A stretch of 64,000 bases of DNA from Fluviicola sp. (lineage in GTDB: Bacteria > Bacteroidota > Bacteroidia > Flavobacteriales_D > Crocinitomicaceae), in NCBI GenBank assembly GCA_031260455.1, contig JAIRJW010000049.1:1-64000 (forward strand). The letters run 5' to 3'. Position 1 is the first letter of the stretch; each line of letters opens with the position of its first letter. This document shows, one piece after another, positions 18,509 through 28,100 of the stretch. Under the pieces are notes generated by a model that had not been told where the DNA came from, made no database searches, and worked only from the letters and a program-made list of their open reading frames with translations. The translations under genes were made by a program, and so were the position numbers.

Positions 18509-21475
18509 ATGAAGATATTTCTATCCGTTGTTTCATTTTTACTTGTAAGCACTGGATTTTCACAGGACAAAAATACCGGAGTGATCCAGGGAAAAGTGAT
18601 TGATTCCGAAACCGGAGAGGGGCTTCCATCTGCCCAGGTCGAGCTAATTCAGCAAAGTAAACGTATCTTATCGGATATTGAAGGAGTTTACAACTTCGAC
18701 AAACTGGAAAAAGGAACCTACTCTATCCGGGTTGTATATCCGGGAATTCCCACTCAACTTGTCAGCGATATCCAGGTAAAAACCGGGGAAGTGACAACAA
18801 TCGATGTGGTGATGTATCCTCCGGGTGAAGATTCGCTTACAGAAGTTGTCGTTACAGCAAGAAGAATAACAGATACGGATCAAGGGGTGATACTGGCTCA
18901 GAAAAATGCCATCAGCGTTGGAGATGTCATGTCGAGCCAGTCTATTTCCAAATCCACTGCCAGTAATACAAGTGATGTATTGAAAATGGTCAGCGGAGCA
19001 AGTATCCAGGACAACAAATTTGCGGTAATCCGCGGTTTGAACGACCGGTACAACGCAGCTTTCTTAAATGGTTCGCCACTTCCTAGCTCGGAAAGCGACC
19101 GAAAGGCATTCTCATTCGACATGTTCCCTTCCAACATGCTGGACAATCTGACGATTACCAAATCAGCAACTCCGGACCAACCTGCCGAGTTTGCCGGTGG
19201 TTTGATCCAAATCAACACGAAAAGTATCCCGGAGAAAAATTTCATTTCTTTCCAGTTGGGAACCGGGATCAATACCATTACCACATTCAGAGACCGTACG
19301 TCTTACAAAGGAGGAAAACTGGACTGGCTGGGCATCGATGACGGAACAAGAAAAATGCCTTCTGTTATTCCTTCACAAGCAAATTTCCCGACAAACATCC
19401 ACGATCAGGCAAAACTGGCTCAACAATTTTCAACCAGCTGGGGAACAACTGAAAGTAAATTCTTACCGAATCTGAATGTACAGGCATCCGGAGGATTTAA
19501 TAAAAAATTCGGAAAACGTGAATTCGGGATGATTGCCGCTTTGACTTATAGCAGAAGCTTCAGCTATAATGAAACGGTTCGTCGCGATTATTCCAACAGT
19601 ACTGATCCGAACTCAATACAATCCGCTCAAATCGATTATGAATACCTCGACAAAAACAATGTAACAAACTTACTGGCTGGCGCTTTAGCAAATTTCGCCC
19701 TGAAATTGAATGACCGCAATACCATTAACTTCAAAAACATCTACAGTATTAACTCGTCGGATAAACTAATCAACCGCACAGGTGAAATCAATCCGCTGGA
19801 AGAAAACCCGAACCTGATCCACTCCAATGCACGTTGGTTCACTTCTGACAGAGTTTACTCCGGTCAGCTGGAAGGACAACACGGTTTGAAAGCAAAAGGA
19901 TTTAAAATCAACTGGCTGGCAGGGTACAGCAATGTTCAGCGTTCTGTTCCCAACCTGGCACGATCCATTTATACACGCAGTAAAAAAATAGATCCGAACA
20001 ACCCTAATCCATACGATACGATGTATGTAGCGAATATTTCACTCACGAGCGTCGGCTCCAGCTACGGAGGAGGAATGTTCTTCTCCGATAACCGTGAGAG
20101 TTCTGTCAATGAACGTTTGGACTTAACGTACGGAACCGATTTGTTCGGAAAGATCAAAAGTGAATTCAAGATCGGGGTGTACAACCAGATTCGTTCCAGA
20201 AAATTCGAAGCGCGTCAATTAGGATACACACGCTATAGCGTAACAGGGGGAAATGTGAAATTTAACAACAATTTATTGTACTTGCCGGAAGACCAGATTT
20301 TCGCTCCCGAAAACATGGGACTGATCTCTCCGGGAGTTAACGGAAATCCTGGAGTCGGAGGATTCAAACTCACGGATGGAACAAAGGCTTCTGACAAATA
20401 CGACGCACAATCCATCTTAAATGCAGCTTACATTCAACTGGATAATCGCTTCACAAAACACTTCCGTGTCATTTACGGTGTTCGTGCGGAATATTTCCAA
20501 CAGGAACTGAATTCATTACGTGACAACAAAACCGAATTGAAAATCAATACGAAAAAATTAGATTTTCTTCCTTCCATCAATGCAATTTTTGAAGCAAACA
20601 AGAAAACAAATATCCGTTTAAGCTATTCCCAGACATTGAACAGGCCCGAGTACAGAGAACTTGCTCCGTTCGCATTCTACGATTTCACAACTAACTTTGT
20701 GGTTTCAGGAAATGATACTTTGAAACGTGCCCTGATTCACAATCTGGATTTGAGATATGAGACATTTGCAGGAAGAGGGCAGTTGGTTTCAGCAACCATT
20801 TTCTACAAAAACTTCATCAACCCGATTGAACAGAAATCACGTGCGGATGTTGTGAATGAAATTTCCTTCCAGAATGTACCTTCCGCAACGAACTATGGTC
20901 TGGAGCTGGAAGCAAGATCCCTGATTTCTTCCATTTTCAAACTGGATACTGCTTCCTTCTTTGACAAGCTGACCATTTACTCCAATTTGTCTATCATCCG
21001 CTCAAAAGCAGATGTCTCCAACGTAGTGGGCAGTGCTTCCGAATCAAGGCCGCTTCAGGGACAATCTCCTTATGTTTTCAACGCAGGGCTTCGCTACGAT
21101 AACCCTCGCAATCTATGGGGAGTTGCACTAAACGTTAACAGAGTTGGCCAGCGTATCTACATTGTAGGAAACGTAAACGAGCCGGATTTGTGGGAAAAAG
21201 CCCGTACCTTCCTGGATTTGCAGATCACAAAAGGATTCTGGAAAGGTCGTGCGCAGTTTAAACTGAATATTCAGAACATTCTGGCTCAGGATCAGATCTT
21301 CTATCAAAACAGCGCTACTGAAAGAACTACCACAAAAGGAATCAACGGGTTCTTCAACACCATTTTTATCGGAAATAAAAACAACAATAATAACTATGAT
21401 AAAAATATCGACCAGCAGATCTGGAAGACCAATTTCGGGACAACATTTACTGCTTCAGTCAGCATCACACTTTAA
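18509..21475 (+). CDS. TonB-dependent outer-membrane receptor with N-terminal carboxypeptidase-regulatory domain
   Basis: 988 residues. A signal peptide (1-18, ending FSQ) is followed by a carboxypeptidase-regulatory-like beta-sandwich (about 25-110, GVIQGKVIDSETGEGLPSA). The plug starts with SLTEVVVTARR (TonB box region) and contains DVLKMVSGASIQDNKFAVIRGLNDRYNAAFLNG. The rest is a 22-strand barrel ending in an aromatic-poor SVSITL. The RGLNDRYNAAFLNGSPLP plug belongs to a TBDR class usually followed by a T9SS-sorted beta-helix protein, as here at 21665. Ligand unknown. A terminator ends the transcript, so the partner is transcribed separately. Confidence 0.94.
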   Translation: MKIFLSVVSFLLVSTGFSQDKNTGVIQGKVIDSETGEGLPSAQVELIQQSKRILSDIEGVYNFDKLEKGTYSIRVVYPGIPTQLVSDIQVKTGEVTTIDVVMYPPGEDSLTEVVVTARRITDTDQGVILAQKNAISVGDVMSSQSISKSTASNTSDVLKMVSGASIQDNKFAVIRGLNDRYNAAFLNGSPLPSSESDRKAFSFDMFPSNMLDNLTITKSATPDQPAEFAGGLIQINTKSIPEKNFISFQLGTGINTITTFRDRTSYKGGKLDWLGIDDGTRKMPSVIPSQANFPTNIHDQAKLAQQFSTSWGTTESKFLPNLNVQASGGFNKKFGKREFGMIAALTYSRSFSYNETVRRDYSNSTDPNSIQSAQIDYEYLDKNNVTNLLAGALANFALKLNDRNTINFKNIYSINSSDKLINRTGEINPLEENPNLIHSNARWFTSDRVYSGQLEGQHGLKAKGFKINWLAGYSNVQRSVPNLARSIYTRSKKIDPNNPNPYDTMYVANISLTSVGSSYGGGMFFSDNRESSVNERLDLTYGTDLFGKIKSEFKIGVYNQIRSRKFEARQLGYTRYSVTGGNVKFNNNLLYLPEDQIFAPENMGLISPGVNGNPGVGGFKLTDGTKASDKYDAQSILNAAYIQLDNRFTKHFRVIYGVRAEYFQQELNSLRDNKTELKINTKKLDFLPSINAIFEANKKTNIRLSYSQTLNRPEYRELAPFAFYDFTTNFVVSGNDTLKRALIHNLDLRYETFAGRGQLVSATIFYKNFINPIEQKSRADVVNEISFQNVPSATNYGLELEARSLISSIFKLDTASFFDKLTIYSNLSIIRSKADVSNVVGSASESRPLQGQSPYVFNAGLRYDNPRNLWGVALNVNRVGQRIYIVGNVNEPDLWEKARTFLDLQITKGFWKGRAQFKLNIQNILAQDQIFYQNSATERTTTKGINGFFNTIFIGNKNNNNNYDKNIDQQIWKTNFGTTFTASVSITL

Positions 21476-21493
21476 TATAAACCTGGTTTTATG

Positions 21494-21530
21494 AAAGCCA
21501 TCAGTCAGCCTGCTGGTGGCTTTTATTTTT
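21494..21530 (+). terminator. Rho-independent terminator after the TonB receptor
   Basis: AAAGCCATCAG (21494-21504) pairs with CTGGTGGCTTT (from about 21512) over 11 bp with one G-T wobble and an 8-nt loop, followed by TTATTTTT. Confidence 0.85.
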
Positions 21531-21621
21531 ACGAAGAAAATCAAACCAATATGAATTGCTCCGGATTAAAATTCACTTAACATTTATTTACACAAATCAT
21601 AACTTGAAAGAAAAGATAGAG

Positions 21622-21643
21622 CAAAGTTGGTAAATCAACTTTG
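21622..21643 (+). promoter_or_regulatory. Inverted repeat in the leader of the T9SS beta-helix gene
   Basis: CAAAGTTG (21622-21629), loop GTAAAT, CAACTTTG (21636-21643): a perfect 8-bp palindrome ending 21 nt before the ATG. CAACTTTG is also one mismatch from a -7 box, so the repeat could be an operator over a promoter or an mRNA hairpin. Confidence 0.4.
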
Positions 21644-21664
21644 TACCAGGAAAAAAAAAGAAAA

Positions 21665-23281
21665 ATGAAAAAAATTTACTTAAGTGCAATGTTTGCAGGT
21701 TTGGGTGCTCTGGCAGCATTCGGACAGTTTTTTGAACCGACTACTTACCGTGGTGCATTTGCTCCGGCTCCAACAGCAATGTGGACAGACGGATGGTCTA
21801 ACTGGGATCCTCAAAACACAAACTACGGAGTCCCCAACCAGATTATCACTGCAAACATTACAACAAACACAACCTGGACTGCAGGAAACATCTATCTGTT
21901 ACAAGGTCAGATCTACGTTAAAAACAATGCTACGCTGACGATCGAACCAGGAACAATCATCATGGGCGACAAAGCTGTTTTGGGTTCAGGTTTGTTCATT
22001 ACAAAAGGTTCAAAACTGATGGCTGAAGGAACAGCGAACAGCCCGATTGTATTTACATCTAACCAGGCAGCAGGTTCTCGCGCTCTGGGGGACTGGGGAG
22101 GGGTTATCCTGTTAGGGAAAGCTGCTAACAACCAGCCAAACGGAGTTGCAAACATCGAAGGGCTGGCTCCGACAACTGATACCGAATTCGGTGGTGGTGC
22201 TACACCTGACGCACATGATAATTCCGGAACACTGAAATATGTACGTGTTGAGTTCCCCGGATATGCTTATCAACAGGATAAAGAGATCAACGGTATTACT
22301 TTCGGTTCTGTTGGTGATGGTACTGTGATTGATTATGTTCAGGTATCTTTCAGTAATGACGATTCATACGAGTGGTTTGGCGGAACAGTAAACTGTAAGC
22401 ACCTGGTAGCTTACAGAGGATTGGATGATGATTTTGATACCGATTTCGGATACTCCGGAAAAGTTCAGTACGGATTGATCGTTCGTGATCCGGATATCGC
22501 TGATAACCCTTCAGTTTCTACTTCAGAAGGTTTCGAATCTGATAACGATCCTGACGGTACTACAGGTACTCCTCAAACACACGCAATTTTCTCTAACATT
22601 ACTGCGATCGGACCATACAGAGGAAATCCTTCAAGTACAGTCGCTGCCGGTTTCCGTCGCGGAGCTCGTATTCGTCGCAATTCTGCTTTAAACATCCGCA
22701 ACTCCATTTTCATGGATTTTATACGCGGAGTTCACATTGATGGTTCTGCATGTGAGGCAAATGCTACAAACGGATTGATTATATACAAAAACAACATTGT
22801 TGCAGGTAATTCTCCAGGTAAAGTAACGGAAGTAAACACAGGAAGCACTTTCCCTATCCAGACATGGTTTGCTGCAGGAATGAACGATTCTATCACTACT
22901 ACTGCTAACATACTGATTACTCCTTATAACTATACATCTCCTGATTACCGCCCGACTACAGATTCACCACTTTTAACTGGTTCTGATTTCACAGGGTTGG
23001 CAGGAATCATTGAAAATTCAGCTATCGCAGGAGTATCTTTGTATCCGAACCCAACAAACTCAAATGCTACTTTGTTTGTCGATGTTGCTCAAGGCCATGA
23101 TATCGAAGTAATTGTAATGAACACAAACGGACAAGTGATCCAGACTGTCGCTACAAAATATGCTGAAATCGGAACTCACCAGTTTACAATCAACTCTGCT
23201 GCTTTCGCTCAAGGATTGTATTACACCGTAGTAAAATCAGGCAATACAGTTAAAACAGTAAAACTGAGCGTAGTGAAATAA
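21665..23281 (+). CDS. T9SS type A-sorted surface protein, beta-helix-like
   Basis: 538 residues from MKKIYLSAMFAGLGALAAFGQ (signal peptide to about residue 21). The body has glycine- and asparagine-rich repeats of the right-handed beta-helix type: TLTIEPGTIIMGDKA, GDWGGVILLGKAANNQP, GTLKYVRVEFPGY, VDYVQVSFSNDDSYEWFGG, and HLVAYRGLDDDFDTDFGYSG. The last about 75 residues, starting VSLYPNPTNSNATLFV and ending VKTVKLSVVK, form a type A C-terminal sorting domain, so the protein is exported by T9SS and attached to the cell surface or released. It follows the TBDR at 18509; the two may cooperate in binding and importing one ligand. Substrate unknown. Confidence 0.9.
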   Translation: MKKIYLSAMFAGLGALAAFGQFFEPTTYRGAFAPAPTAMWTDGWSNWDPQNTNYGVPNQIITANITTNTTWTAGNIYLLQGQIYVKNNATLTIEPGTIIMGDKAVLGSGLFITKGSKLMAEGTANSPIVFTSNQAAGSRALGDWGGVILLGKAANNQPNGVANIEGLAPTTDTEFGGGATPDAHDNSGTLKYVRVEFPGYAYQQDKEINGITFGSVGDGTVIDYVQVSFSNDDSYEWFGGTVNCKHLVAYRGLDDDFDTDFGYSGKVQYGLIVRDPDIADNPSVSTSEGFESDNDPDGTTGTPQTHAIFSNITAIGPYRGNPSSTVAAGFRRGARIRRNSALNIRNSIFMDFIRGVHIDGSACEANATNGLIIYKNNIVAGNSPGKVTEVNTGSTFPIQTWFAAGMNDSITTTANILITPYNYTSPDYRPTTDSPLLTGSDFTGLAGIIENSAIAGVSLYPNPTNSNATLFVDVAQGHDIEVIVMNTNGQVIQTVATKYAEIGTHQFTINSAAFAQGLYYTVVKSGNTVKTVKLSVVK

Positions 23282-23322
23282 CACGAAATATTTCCTCTGT
23301 TAATTTAGTTTTATACCAAAGA

Positions 23323-23354
23323 AGGGACATCATTCCGATGTCTCTTTTTCTTTT
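23323..23354 (+). terminator. Rho-independent terminator after the T9SS beta-helix gene
   Basis: AGGGACATC (23323-23331), loop ATTCC, GATGTCTCT (23337-23345), then TTTTCTTTT. The 9-bp stem has one G-T wobble. Confidence 0.8.
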
Positions 23355-23454
23355 CAAACGCCCGCAGTAGTATATCGCCATATTGCGAAATGCAAGATCA
23401 AACCAGAGCAGCCAGCATCATCAAAATAATAATACCTTCGCAAAAACAATTTGC

Positions 23455-23991
23455 ATGAAAATAGTCGCATTCGGAGCCAGTACCAGCAAATTTTCCATCA
23501 ACCGGCAATTTGCTCATTTCGCAGCCCGTCAGTTCGATGCAGGGGTAAACTTGATTGACCTGAATGATTTTGAAATGCCTTTGTTTTCTGTGGATAAGGA
23601 ACAGAAAAACGGTTTCCCGGATGAAGCCCGTAAATTACTGGAAATTTTTGAAAAGGCGGACTTTCTCGTGATTTCCATGGCTGAACACAACGGAAGTTAT
23701 ACCGCAGCTTTTAAAAACACACTGGATTGGTGTTCCCGCATCCGTGGAGAAGTTTTTCACGGCAAGCCCATGTTGTTATTATCTGCTTCTCCCGGGAAAT
23801 TGGGAGCAAAGTTCGTAATGGAATCAGCATTGAGCCGTTTTCCGAAACACACAGCCCAAATTATTGGTCATTTCAGTTTACCGAGCTTTGAAGAAAACTT
23901 TAAAGATGGTACAATTGTAAATCAGGAACTGGCTTCGGAATTCGGTACGTTAATCGAAAACGTAAAAGAGACCTTAGCGAAGATCAAATAG
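23455..23991 (+). CDS. NAD(P)H-dependent FMN reductase
   Basis: 178 residues from MKIVAFGASTSKFSINRQF at 23455. This is a flavodoxin-like fold: the N-terminal GASTSKFSINRQ is the phosphate-binding loop of FMN, and EHNGSYTAAFKNTLDWCSR is the conserved P-Y-N-G-S-type loop of the NADPH-dependent FMN_red family. The enzyme reduces FMN or other acceptors with NAD(P)H, and could help reduce quinones, azo compounds or metals. Upstream in-frame sequence is not family-like. Its 3' end overlaps the convergent bshB1 gene by 18 nt. Confidence 0.9.
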   Translation: MKIVAFGASTSKFSINRQFAHFAARQFDAGVNLIDLNDFEMPLFSVDKEQKNGFPDEARKLLEIFEKADFLVISMAEHNGSYTAAFKNTLDWCSRIRGEVFHGKPMLLLSASPGKLGAKFVMESALSRFPKHTAQIIGHFSLPSFEENFKDGTIVNQELASEFGTLIENVKETLAKIK

Positions 23992-24693
23992 AGAATCTAC
24001 TCCCGGTAGTCGTTCAACGGTATATCCTTCTGCGTAACGCACACCGATACTGCGACCGAATTCTGCCATTCTCCCACGTAAAAACTCAAAAAATTCCTCA
24101 CCGGAAATCGGCGTTTTCGGTTCTGTGGAGTCCGGATTCCAAAACTGAGTTTTATAGGCTTTGATCGAATCGAATTTTTGCTCTGCGTAATCTGTTACAT
24201 CAATGGCGAAATCCGGTTTCAGGTAACGATCCTGGATATAATGGTATACAGCTTTCGGCCTGTGAGCTTCCTGGGCTTTTCCTTCCCAGGCAGTTTCAAC
24301 TTTGCGCAAACCTGCCAGGAAACATGCTTCTGAAGCAAGTTTACTTCCTTTTCCGTGGTCCGGATGCCTGTCTGAAACAGCATTCATCAAAACGACAACT
24401 GGTTTAAACCGGCGGATTTGCTCAACAAGCAAGCGCAGGTTTTCTTCCGAATGAGTAAAAAAACCGTCTGCCATTTTCAAATTAACGCGTGCAGATAAAC
24501 CCAGTATTTCACTTGCTGCAGCAGCTTCCTCCTTCCGGGTTTCTTTCGTTCCCCTGGATCCCAGTTCTCCCTGCGTTAAATCGATAATTCCCGTAGAAAA
24601 GCCCATAGCACGGTGCTTCAATAAAGTTCCGGCAGCAGAAAGCTCCACATCATCCGGATGAGCCCCGATAGCTAATATATCAACCTGCCCCAT
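23974..24693 (-). CDS. bshB1: Bacillithiol biosynthesis deacetylase BshB1
   Basis: 239 residues from MGQVDILAIGAHPDDVE at 24693. The PIG-L/LmbE zinc-deacetylase motifs are AHPDD (residues 11-15) and HPDHGKGS with the third His; GELGSRGTKETRKEEA is typical of BshB1. The enzyme deacetylates GlcNAc-malate during bacillithiol synthesis, so this organism probably uses bacillithiol instead of glutathione. bshA and bshC are not in the window. It follows the GPx-like gene by 4 nt and ends inside the FMN reductase gene, in a redox neighbourhood. Confidence 0.92.
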   Translation of the reverse strand: MGQVDILAIGAHPDDVELSAAGTLLKHRAMGFSTGIIDLTQGELGSRGTKETRKEEAAAASEILGLSARVNLKMADGFFTHSEENLRLLVEQIRRFKPVVVLMNAVSDRHPDHGKGSKLASEACFLAGLRKVETAWEGKAQEAHRPKAVYHYIQDRYLKPDFAIDVTDYAEQKFDSIKAYKTQFWNPDSTEPKTPISGEEFFEFLRGRMAEFGRSIGVRYAEGYTVERLPGVDSLFDLR

Positions 24694-24697
24694 AATC

Positions 24698-25159
24698 TTA
24701 CTTCTTAATCCAATCTGTAATCTGCTCAATACAAGGTTCCGTTTGCGGAGTGTAAACTCCTTCCGCTTCTCCCCTCTCATTGATTAAAAACTTTTGAAAA
24801 TTCCAACTGACTTCAACTCCCGTCTGGTCAACCAGCCACTGATAAACCGGATGAATCTCTGAGCCGACTGTATGCACCTTTTCCGACAGCGGGAAACTGA
24901 CTCCATAAGTGGCAGAGCAAAACAGTGCAATTTCTTCTGCCGTCCCCGGTTCCTGTCCTGCAAAATCATTGCAGGGAACTCCCAGGATGGTAAAACGGTC
25001 TCCTCCGAATGTTTCCATCAATTCCTGCAATTGCACATATTGAGGTGTTAACCCGCATTGAGAAGCCACATTGACTAAAAGCACCTTTTTTCCCTGAAAA
25101 TCCTTCCAGTCAATCGGATTTCCGTTTAAATAACTCAATGGAAAATCGTACAGTATCAT
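24698..25159 (-). CDS. Glutathione peroxidase-family thiol peroxidase
   Basis: 153 residues with a thioredoxin fold. VNVASQCGLTPQYVQLQ holds the peroxidatic Cys (a cysteine, not selenocysteine), and the FTILGVPCNDFAGQEPGT segment has the second Cys and the conserved Gln-Glu region. SWNFQKFLINERGEA is the WNF motif of the family. Non-mammalian GPx enzymes usually use thioredoxin, or in bacillithiol producers perhaps bacillithiol or bacilliredoxin. Being 4 nt from bshB1 in one operon makes a bacillithiol link attractive but unproven. It overlaps the CcsBA stop by 4 nt. Confidence 0.93.
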   Translation of the reverse strand: MILYDFPLSYLNGNPIDWKDFQGKKVLLVNVASQCGLTPQYVQLQELMETFGGDRFTILGVPCNDFAGQEPGTAEEIALFCSATYGVSFPLSEKVHTVGSEIHPVYQWLVDQTGVEVSWNFQKFLINERGEAEGVYTPQTEPCIEQITDWIKK

Positions 25160-28100
25160 AGCAATTCTCTTTGAGTCCGAATATACTTTTTATTCCGGAT
25201 TCCTGCAATAATTGTAATCGCGAGGAACACTGCAGTACTGGCCCAGACATACCCCGGCAGATTCACAGATCCGTCACTGTTTGCATAAGAGTGTAATCCA
25301 ACCAGGATAAAGTTTACTCCAAAAAATGTAAACAGAATTGAAGTATATCCCCACATACTTGCAACGTTGAACGCAAATTTCCCTTTCAATCCCGGAATGT
25401 ACCTGAAGTGAAGAATAATTGCATAAACCAGCACGGAAACCAGAGCCCAGGTTTCTTTCGGGTCCCAGCCCCAATATCTTCCCCAGGATTCATTGGCCCA
25501 GATCCCTCCCAGGAACGTTCCGATCGTCAACATAAACAAACCAGCGATCATTGTTATTTCAGAAACTGCAGTTAATACATGAATGATCCTGGTTACATCT
25601 GCTCCGTTTTTCTGATTGCGCGTCATATACAGAATGATATTAATCAATCCGAGAACGAATGCCAGTCCTAAAAATGCATAGCTACTGGTAATGACAGCAA
25701 CATGAATCATTAACCAATAACTTTTGAGAACCGGCTGCAAAGGCGTTATTTCAGGATCAAGCAAATTCATTTCGGAAACAATGATGAAGAAAGATGCCAA
25801 CAAGCAAGCTGCCGCCAGAATAACCACACTTACCCGGGATAATACAAGCCCCAGCAGCACTAAAACCCAGGCAATGAAAACCATTGCTTCGTACCCGTCA
25901 CTCCAGGGAGCACGACCAGAAATATAACTTCTCATACCCAACCCTACTCCATGATAAATAAAGATAACAGCCAATAACGCCACACTAACTTTGGATATCA
26001 CCAAATACACTTTTTCAGACCCCGGTGAAGGATTGAAAAATAATTTGACCAGGAAGATAACAAGCAGTAATACTCCTCCCAGCAGATAGCTATTCATTGA
26101 ATTTTTGAAAATCCCCATCTTGTTGTACGAAACCTCCACCTTCACATGCATTTCCGTAGGAAGAACAGAAGCCGATGCCAAAGAACGCTGCAATTTTTTC
26201 AGGTCATTCAGCAATTCAGTTGATTTGGCATAACTTCCACCGGACTTTGCCTCATCGTTCAGAGAACTGATATAACTCAATGCCAGCCTGCTGCTTATAC
26301 TATCTTTCATCATCAGCTCCTGGTTGAAAGGCATAAACCAACGGTTAGCTTTATCTCCTTTTAATGGAATGATCTTCATGAAATTCCAGTTTACCACTTC
26401 CAGGAAAACCTGGTACTTCTCTCCCAGCTTGATTAGCTTCTTCTGCGTTTCGGACTGCTGAGCTTCCGATTTTTGAAGTGCGGCATTGTAATCACTGATA
26501 AATTTAAAATTTCCGGCTTCATCCGTCAGTTCCCGAAAAGAGACATACTTAGTCAGGTTATATTTATCATACAATGCCTGCGGAACCTGAATAATCTTCT
26601 GATCTAACCAGTAATCCGGATACATATGCATGCTAAGCACCGTTTGAACCGCATTTCTGTCCTCGTATTTGCTTGACCGGTATAACTTTCTCAGAACCTG
26701 ATCGCACATGGTCTGCATCGGAATAATGCGGCCTCCGCTCTGAACAAGTAGTGTTGACAGCTTGTCACTCTGATCTTCCGAGATGAAATACACAACCGGA
26801 TTTGCAGGAGTAGCAGCCATTTGCTGATGTGTGTGTTCGTGCTCATGGTTATGATCGTGCACATGCTCTGGTGAATCCTGTGCAAATGCAGATAAAGAAC
26901 CCAAAACAAATAAAATACTTACCGCACTTTTTGCATTGGAAGCTCTCAGGCTTCTCATTAATTCTTTAAATCTGGAATTTGGAGCAAACAAACTGAAAAT
27001 CATACCGATAAACATCATTAAATATCCGAAATACGTTATATTGGTTCCCCAGAAATCGTGGTTTACACTTAAAATCGTCCCCATCTCATCCGGATCATAA
27101 GAAGACTGGAAAAAACGATAACCTCCGTAATCCAGCACATGGTTCATAAATACCCGTTTCATACCAAACTCGCCGTGTGCAGAATCCAATACCTGCAAAT
27201 CGCTAGCATAAGAGGAAGGCATATCCGATCCCGGGTAGCGATCCAGAATGAAATCATTACATCTCACATAGAACGGAATCTTCACGCGTTTCATTCCATA
27301 TTCAATGTGGTAATTTAAGCCACTGAACTCAAAAAATACCGGAACGCCCACTGCTTTCAAACCACCTTCCAAACGCACAATCCTACTTTTGTCTCCATCC
27401 GTGATTTTGATCGTCAGATAATCCGAACCCACATCTTTTCGCCCGGAAGAAACCAGTTTTTTCTCCACATTCGGAATTTCCTGCTTAAACACAAATTGTT
27501 GCCCGGCAATCTGGTAAAGCGTTGTCGTAGCAAAAACAACTTCCTGTCCCGGAGCTACTTTCACAAATACCGAATCCGGAGGTGCAATGCCACTCTGACG
27601 TGCTTTTTGCATTTCTTTCATCGGGATATATTGCAGAGGCATACTCGGTCTCAGACGCAACGTGTCATTTTTCCGATAAACATTAACACCACTCACCAGT
27701 TTTTCCGTAAAAGCAATATTTACACCATTCAGAGAGAAGATCTCATCGTTGATGATATAATTGGATTTCATTCCGTCCGTTACGATATCCAGAGCACTGG
27801 TTTTATACTTCGGGCTGATATCAATGGTATCAATTTGTCTGAACTTAAAATCCACATATTCGATCGAAACCGGAGTTCGATGATTCGGGAAGTCGATATC
27901 CATAGAAGCACTGTTGAACGGATAAGATTCCGCCATAAATGCCTTCACATCGTTGGTATACTGCATTTTTCCGTCATTGACATTCACCCACAAATACGGG
28001 TCTGAAGTATAAACGGTATTCGAAGCCTGCCCTTCACGGATCGGCATAATTCCTTCATAACTGACATAGCGCGTAACCCAGGCACCGATCACTACAACGA

